Of a DNA stretch of 64,000 nucleotides, positions 56,953-64,000 are shown piece by piece. The stretch lies in NCBI GenBank assembly GCA_035610835.1, contig CM069449.1, positions 7,996,404 through 8,060,403 on the forward strand, given 5' to 3'. Within the stretch, counting starts at the first letter, position 1. Every line of letters starts with the position of its first letter. The notes beneath the pieces were generated by a model. The model saw only the letters and a program-made list of their open reading frames with translations, made no database searches and was not told the origin of the DNA. The translations under genes and the position numbers were made by a program. This stretch comes from Ophiura sarsii (lineage: Eukaryota; Echinodermata; Ophiuroidea; Amphilepidida; Ophiuridae).

Positions 56953-59900
56953 ATTTGCCTGTTCCGCTGTGGCACCACTCCGTTACAAGTCATTTGTTCC
57001 TTCATCTATAAAGCATTTCATGTTTTATTAAAATATATATAATTTGTTCACACGTTACTTTTCCTGATTCCACGTGGCGCCCGTAATGACACCTGATAAA
57101 ACCCCTGTTCCTCTGTGGCGCCCGTGATTACTGATTACACACAATTTTTTTGACTATACAATTTCCCTGTTCCGCTGTGGCGGTCCCGGTGAAACCCATT
57201 CTTCACCTGTTCCGCTGTGGCGCCGGCACGCCATGTTTTCCTACAGCTACGAAGCATTTTATATTCAACATTGTATTTACCTTTTTGACTATGCAATTTC
57301 CCTGTTCCGCTGTGGCGGTGCCGGTGACACCCTTTTTCCTCCTGTTTCGCTGTGGCGCCGGTACGCCATGTTTTCCTACAGCTACGAAGCATTTTATATT
57401 TAACATTATGTTTACCTTTTGACAATGCGATTTCCCTGTGGCGCTGTGGCGGCCCCGATGACACCCATTTTTTTCCCTGTTCCGCTGTGGCGCTGGTCAG
57501 CCATATTTCCCGTCTGCTATAAAGCAGTTTATATTCCATTTGTATTTACTTTTTCACACTCTAATTTTCCTGGTCCGCTGTGGCGCTGTGGCGGCCCCGA
57601 TGACACCCATTTTTTCCTCTGTTCCGCTGTGGCGCTGGTCAGCCATGTTTCCTTCTGCTATAAAGCATTTTATATTCCATGTGTATTTACTTTTCACTCT
57701 CTAATTTTCCTGGTCCGCTGTGGCGCTGGGGCGGCCCCGATGACACCCATTTTTTTCCCTGTTCCGCTGTGGCGCTGGTCAGTCATGTTTTCCTTCTGCT
57801 ATAAAGCATTATATATTCCATTTGTATTTACTTTTTCACTCTCTAATTTTCCTGGTCCGCTGTGGCGCTGGGGCGGCCCCGATGACACCCATTTTTTCCC
57901 TGTTCCGCTGTGGCGCTGGTCAGCCATGTTATCCTTCTGCTATAAAGCATTTTATATTCCATGTGTATTCACTTGTTCACTCTCTAATTTTCATGGTCCG
58001 CTGTGGCGCTGGGGCGGCCCCGATGACACCCTTTTTTCCTCTGTTCCGCTGTGGCGCTGGTCAGCCATGTTTTCTTTCTGCTATAAAGCATTTTATATTC
58101 CATGTGTATTTACTTTTTCACTCTCTAATTTTCCTGGTCCGCTGTGGCGCTGTGGCGGCCCCGATGACACCCATTTTTCCCCCTGTTCCGCTATGGCGCT
58201 GGTCAGCCATGTTTTCCTTCTGCTATAAAGCATTTTATATTCCATGTGTATTTACTTTTCACTCTCTAATTTTCCTGGTCCGCTGTGGCGCTGGTGCGGC
58301 CCCGATGACACCCATATTTTCCCTGTTCCGCTGTGGCGCTGGTCAGCCATGTTTTCCTTCTGCTATAAAGCATTGTATATTCCATTTGTATTTACTTTTT
58401 CACTCTCTAATTTTCCTGGTCCGCTGTGGCGCTGTGGCGGCCCCGATGACACCCATTTTTCCCTGTTCCGCTGTGGCGCTGGTCAGCCATGTTTTCCTTC
58501 TGCTATAAAGCATTATATATTCCATTTGTATTTACTTTTTCACTCTCTAATTTTCCTGGTCCGCTGTGGCGCTGGGGCGGCCCCGATGACACCCATTTTT
58601 TTCCCTGTTCCGCTGTGGCGCTGGTCAGCCATGTTTTCCTTCTGCTATAAAGCATTATATATTCCATTTGTATTTACTTTTTCACTATCTAATTTTCCTG
58701 GTCCGCTGTGGCGCTGGGGCGGCCCCGATGACACCCATTTTTTCCCTGTTCCGCTGTGGCGCTGGTCAGCCATGTTATCCTTCTGCTATAAAGCATTTTA
58801 TATTCCATGTGTATTCACTTGTTCACTCTCTAATTTTCCTGGTCCGCTGTGGCGCTGGGGCGGCCCCGATGACACCCTTTTTTCCTCTGTTCCGCTGTGG
58901 CGCTGGTCAGCCATGTTTTCCTTCTGCTATAAAGCATTTTATATTCCATGTGTATTTACTTTTTCACTCTCTAATTTTCCTGGTCCGCTGTGGCGCTGTG
59001 GCGGCCCCGATGACACCCATTTTTTTCCCTGTTCCGCTGTGGCGCTGGTCAGCCATGTTTTCCTTCTGCTATAAAGCATTTTATATTCCATGTGTATTCA
59101 CTTGTTCACTCTCTAATTTTCCTGGTCCGCTGTGGCGCTGGGGCGGCCCCGATGACACCCTTTTTTCCTCTGTTCCGCTGTGGCGCTGGTCAGCCATGTT
59201 TTCCTTCTGCTATAAAGCATTTTATATTCCATGTGTATTTACTTTTTCACTCTCTAATTTTCCTGGTCCGCTGTGGCGCTGTGGCGGCCCCGATGACACC
59301 CATTTTTTTCCCTGTTCCGCTGTGGCGCTGGTCAGCCATGTTTTCCTTCTGCTTTAAAGCATTTTATATTCCATGTGTATTTACTTTTCACTCTCTAATT
59401 TTCCTGGTCCGCTGTGGCGCTGGGGCGGCCCCGATGACACCCATTTTTTCCCTGTTCCGCTGTGGCGCTGGTCAGCCATGTTTTCCTTCTGCTATAAAGC
59501 ATTTTATATTCCATGTGTATTCACTTGTTCACTCTCTAATTTTCCTGGTCCGCTGAGGCGCTGGGGCGGCCCCGATGACACCCATTTTTTCCTCTGTTCC
59601 GCTGTGGCGCTGGTCAGCCATGTTTTCCTTCTGCTATAAAGCATTTTATATTCCATGTGTATTTACTTTTTCACTCTCTAATTTTCCTGGTCCGCTGTGG
59701 CGCTGTGGCGGCCCCGATGACACCCATTTTTTTCCCTGTTCCGCTGTGGCGCTGGTCAGCCATGTTTTCCTTCTGCTATAAAGCATTTTATATTCCATGT
59801 GTATTTACTTTTTCACTCTCTAATTTTTCTGGTCCGCTGTGGCGCTGGGGCGGCCCTGATGACACCCATTTTTTCCTCTGTTCCGCTGTGGCGCTGGTCA

Positions 59901-62900
59901 GCCATGTTTTTCCTTCTGCTATAAAGCATTTATATTCCATGTGTATTCACTTGTTCACTCTCTAATTTTCCTGGTCCGCTGAGGCGCTGGGGCGGCCCCG
60001 ATGACACCCATTTTTTCCTCTGTTCCGCTGTGGCGCTGGTCAGCCATGTTTTCCTTCTGCTATAAAGCATTTTATATTCCATGTGTATTTACTTTTTCAC
60101 TCTCTAATTTTCCTGGTCCGCTGTGGCGCTGTGGCGGCCCCGATGACACCCATTTTTTCCCTGTTCCGCTGTGGCGCTGGTCAGCCATGTTTTCCTTCTG
60201 CTATAAAGCATTTTATATTCCATGTGTATTCACTTGTTCACTCTCTAATTTTCCTGGTCCGCTGTGGCGCTGGGGCGGCCCCGATGACACCCTTTTTTCC
60301 TCTGTTCCGCTGTGGCGCTGGTCAGCCATGTTTTCCTTCTGCTATAAAGCATTTTATATTCCATGTGTATTTACTTTTTCACTCTCTAATTTTCCTGGTC
60401 CGCTGTGGCGCTGTGGCGGCCCCGATGACACCCATTTTTTTCCCTGTTCCGCTGTGGCGCTGGTCAGCCATGTTTTCCTTCTGCTTTAAAGCATTTTATA
60501 TTCCATGTGTATTTACTTTTCACTCTCTAATTTTCCTGGTCCGCTGTGGCGCTGGGGCGGCCCCGATGACACCCATTTTTTCCTCTGTTCCGCTGTGGCG
60601 CTGGTCAGCCATGTTTTCCTTCTGCTATAAAGCATTTTATATTCCATGTGTATTCACTTGTTCACTCTCTAATTTTCCTGGTCCGCTGAGGCGCTGGGGC
60701 GGCCCCGATGACACCCATTTTTTCCTCTGTTCCGCTGTGGCGCTGGTCAGCCATGTTTTCCTTCTGCTATAAAGCATTTTATATTCCATGTGTATTTACT
60801 TTTTCACTCTCTAATTTTCCTGGTCCGCTGTGGCGCTGTGGCGGCCTCGATGACACCCATTTTTTCCCTGTTCCGCTGTGGCGCTGGTCAGCCATGTTTT
60901 CCTTCTGCTATCAAGCATTTTATATTCCATGTGTATTCACTTGTTCACTCTCTAATTTTCCTGGTCCGCTGTGGCGCTGGGGCGGCCCCGATGACACCCA
61001 TTTTTTCCTCTGTTCCGCTGTGGCGCTGGTCAGCCATGTTTTCATTCTGCTATAAAACATTTTATATTCCATGTGTATTCACTTGTTCACTCTCTAATTT
61101 TCCTGGTCCGCTGTGGCGCTGGGGCGGCCCCGATGACACCCATTTTTCCTCTGTTCCGCTGTGGCGCTGGTCAGCCATGTTTTCCTTCTGCTATAAATCA
61201 TTTTATATTCCATGTGTATTTACTTTTCACTCTCTAATTTTCCTGGTCCGCTGTGGCGCTGGGGCGGCCCCGATGACACCCATTTTTTTCCCTGTTACGC
61301 TGTGGCGCTGGTCAGCCATGTTTTCCTTCTGCTATAAAGCATTTTATATTCCATTTGTATTTACTTTTTCACTCTCTAATTTTCCTGGTCCGCTGTGGCG
61401 CTGTGGCGCTGTGGCGGCCCCGATGACACCCATTTTTTTTCCCTGTTCCGCTGTGGCGCTGGTCAGCCATGTTTTCCTTCTGCTATAAAGCATTTTATAT
61501 TCCATGTGTATTCACTTGTTCACTCTCTAATTTTCCTGGTCCGCTGTGGCGCTGGGGCGGCCCTGATGACACCCATTTTTTCCTCTGTTCCGCTGTGGCG
61601 CTGGTCAGCCATGTTTTTCCTTCTGCTATAAAGCATTTATATTCCATGTGTATTCACTTGTTCACTCTCTAATTTTCCTGGTCCGCTGTGGCGCTGGGGC
61701 GGCCCCGATGACACCCATTTTTTCCTCTGTTCCGCTGTGGCGCTGGTCAGCCATGTTTTCCTTCTGCTATAAATCATTTTATATTCCATGTGTATTTACT
61801 TTTCACTCTCTAATTTTCCTGGTCCGCTGTGGCGCTGGGGCGGCCCCGATGACACCCATTTTTTTCCCTGTTCCGCTGTGGCGCTGGTCAGCCATGTTTT
61901 CCTTCTGCTATAAAGCATTATATATTCCATTTGTATTTACTTTTTCACTCTCTAATTTTCCTGGTCCGCTGTGGCGCTGTGGCGGCCCCGATGACACCCA
62001 TTTTTTCCCTGTTCCGCTGTGGCGCTGGTCAGCCATGTTTTCCTTCTGCTATAAAGCATTTTATATTCCATGTGTATTCACTTGTTCACTCTCTAATTTT
62101 CCTGGTCCGCTGTGGCGCTGGGGCGGCCCCGATGACACCCACTTTTTCCTCTGTTCCGCTGTGGCGCTGGTCAGCCATGTTTTCCTTCTGCTATAAAGCA
62201 TTTTATATTCCATGTGTATTTACTTTTTCACTCTCTAATTTTCCTGGTCCGCTGTGGCGCTGTGGCGGCCCCGATGACACCCATTTTTTTCCCTGTTCCG
62301 CTGTGGCGCTGGTCAGCCATGTTTTCCTTCTGCTATAAAGCATTATATATTCCATTTGTATTTACTATTTCACTCTCTAATTTTCCTGGTCCGCTGTGGC
62401 GCTGTGGCGGCCCCGATGACACCCACTTTTTCCCTGTTACGCTGTGGCGCTGGTCAGCCATGTTTTCCTTCTGCTATAAAGCATTTTATATTCCATTTGT
62501 ATTTACTTTTTCACTCTCTAATTTTCCTGGTCCGCTGTGGCGCTGTGGCGGCCCCGATGACACCCATTTTGTTCCCCTGTTCCGCTGTGGCGCTGGTCAG
62601 CCATGTTTTCCTTCTGCTATAAAGCATTTTATATTCCATGTGTATTCACTTGTTCACTCTCTAATTTTTCTGGTCCGCTGTGGCGCTGGGGCGGCCCTGA
62701 TGACACCCATTTTTTCCTCTGTTCCGCTGTGGCGCTGGTCAGCCATGTTTTTCCTTCTGCTATAAAGCATTTATATTCCATGTGTATTCACTTGTTCACT
62801 CTCTAATTTTCCTGTTCCGCTGTGGCGCTGGGGCGGCCCCGATGACACCCATTTTTTCCTCTGTTCCGCTGTGGCGCTGGTCAGCCATGTTTTCCTTCTG

Positions 62901-64000
62901 CTATAAATCATTTTATATTCCATGTGTATTTACTTTTCACTCTCTAATTTTCCTGGTCCGCTGTGGCGCTGGGGCGGCCCCGATGACACCCATTTTTTTC
63001 CCTGTTCCGCTGTGGCGCTGGTCAGCCATGTTTTCCTTCTGCTATAAAGCATTTTATATTCCATGTGTATTCACTTGTTCACTCTCTAATTTTCCTGGTC
63101 CGCTGTGGCGCTGGGGCGGCCCCGATGACACCCACTTTTTCCTCTGTTCCGCTGTGGCGCTGGTCAGCCATGTTTTCCTTCTGCTATAAAGCATTTTATA
63201 TTCCATGTGTATTTAGTTTTTCACTCTCTAATTTTCCTGGTCCGCTGTGGCGCTGTGGCGGCCCCGATGACACCCATTTTTTTCCCTGTTCCGCTGTGGC
63301 GCTGGTCAGCCATGTTTTCCTTCTGCTATAAAGCATTATATATTCCATTTGTATTTACTTTTTCACTCTCTAATTTTCCTGGTCCGCTGTGGCGCTGTGG
63401 CGGCCCCGATGACACCCATTTTTTCCCTGTTCCGCTGTGGCGCTGGTCAGCCATGTTTTCCTTCTGCTATAAAGCATTTTATATTCCATGTGTATTCACT
63501 TGTTCACTCTCTAATTTTCCTGGTCCGCTGTGGCGCTGGGGCGGCCCCGATGACACCCATTTTTTCCTCTGTTCCGCTGTGGCGCTGGTCAGCCATGTTT
63601 TCCTTCTGCTATAAAGCATTTTATATTCCATGTGTATTTACTTTTTCACTCTCTAATTTTCCTGGTCCGCTGTGGCGCTGTGGCGGCCCCGATGACACCC
63701 ATTTTTCCCCCTGTTCCGCTGTGGCTGTGGTCAGCCATGTTTTCCTTCTGCTATAAAGCATTTTTTATCCATGTGTATTCAATTGTTCACTCTCTAATTT
63801 TCCTGGTCCGCTGTGGCGCTGTGGCGGCCCCGATGACACCCATTTTTTTCCCTGTTCCGCTGTGGCGCTGGTCAGCCATGTTTTCCTTCTGCTATAAAGC
63901 ATTTTATATTCCATTTGTATTTACTTTTTCACTCTCTAATTTTCCTGGTCCGCTGTGGCGCTGTGGCGGCCCCGATGACACCCATTTTTTCCTCTGTTCC
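56953..64000 (+). repeat. Satellite array, 142-bp monomer, continues past the window
   Basis: Nearly 50 head-to-tail monomers share TTCCGCTGTGGCGCTGGTCA, CTTCTGCTATAAAGCATT, CACTCTCTAATTTTCCTGG and GGCGGCCCCGATGACACCC. Each monomer has two copies of a TCCGCTGTGGCGCTG module. Two variants alternate in many stretches (TTTACTTTTTCAC with CTGTGGCGG, and TTCACTTGTTCAC with CTGGGGCGG), giving a 284-bp higher-order unit. Long blocks recur, for example 61640-62030 and 62775-63060. Since 142 is not a multiple of three, the frame rotates, and the many long ORFs here are satellite translations, not genes. Confidence 0.96.

Noticed and set aside
57135..63756. More than twenty long plus-strand ORFs (up to 276 codons) and minus-strand ORFs in the satellite
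   Set aside because: They repeat the same Phe/Trp/Cys-rich phrases because the 142-bp monomer lacks stops; frames rotate with each monomer and there are no independent coding signals.

Overview
The window looks like animal nuclear DNA, most likely from an echinoderm or a closely related marine invertebrate. Real coding sequence is broken into short exons with GT/AG borders and matching phases. The two recognisable gene types are an IgGFc-binding-domain plus zona-pellucida (ZP) type protein and an adhesion G-protein-coupled receptor (aGPCR). The rest is packed with LINE remnants, terminal-inverted-repeat DNA elements, foldback repeats, minisatellites and a satellite array. All recognised host genes are on the minus strand; I found no bacterial-type organisation. 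The species assignment is inference from gene content only.

Layout. 1-8030: copy 1 of an IgGFc-binding/ZP gene (exons 763-938, 1541-1606, 2833-4059, 4991-5045; the 3' end runs off the left edge) with its TATA promoter and upstream repeats. 8030-23870: intergenic DNA with a decayed multi-copy mobile-type ORF family (9022-11080), a (CAT)63 tract, a 15-bp minisatellite, a small hAT-like element, a foldback element, a LINE 3' end, tRNA-like remnants and a nested Harbinger-type MITE. 23876-37862: a 12-exon aGPCR tail encoding a V-type Ig domain, GAIN domain, GPS cleavage motif, seven membrane segments and a Ser/Pro-rich cytoplasmic tail; all 11 exon-exon phases agree. 37863-41830: MITEs, a 3-copy tandem repeat and an inverted arm of satellite. 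41881-56445: copy 2 of the IgGFc-binding gene, carrying a tandem exon duplication, an antisense RTE-type LINE, a mariner-like element, a GAG tract and a hAT element with perfect target duplications. 56953-64000: a 142-bp satellite array running off the right edge, inverted relative to the arm at 40452-41818.

How the genes relate. Copies 1 and 2 derive from one segmental duplication. Copy 1 keeps the IgGFc domain, a Ser/Thr/Pro linker and a ZP-N exon. In copy 2 the linker-ZP exon pair was duplicated with a breakpoint inside the ZP-N exon that produced a new GTATGT donor; no intact downstream ZP exon is visible, and the next same-strand coding exon is the first visible aGPCR exon, which has no signal-peptide exon of its own and fits the copy-2 reading phase exactly. 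A chimeric IgGFc-binding-domain adhesion GPCR of about 1,330 residues (53673 to 23996) is therefore a testable possibility and is the most interesting hypothesis in the window. It is not proven by the sequence alone.
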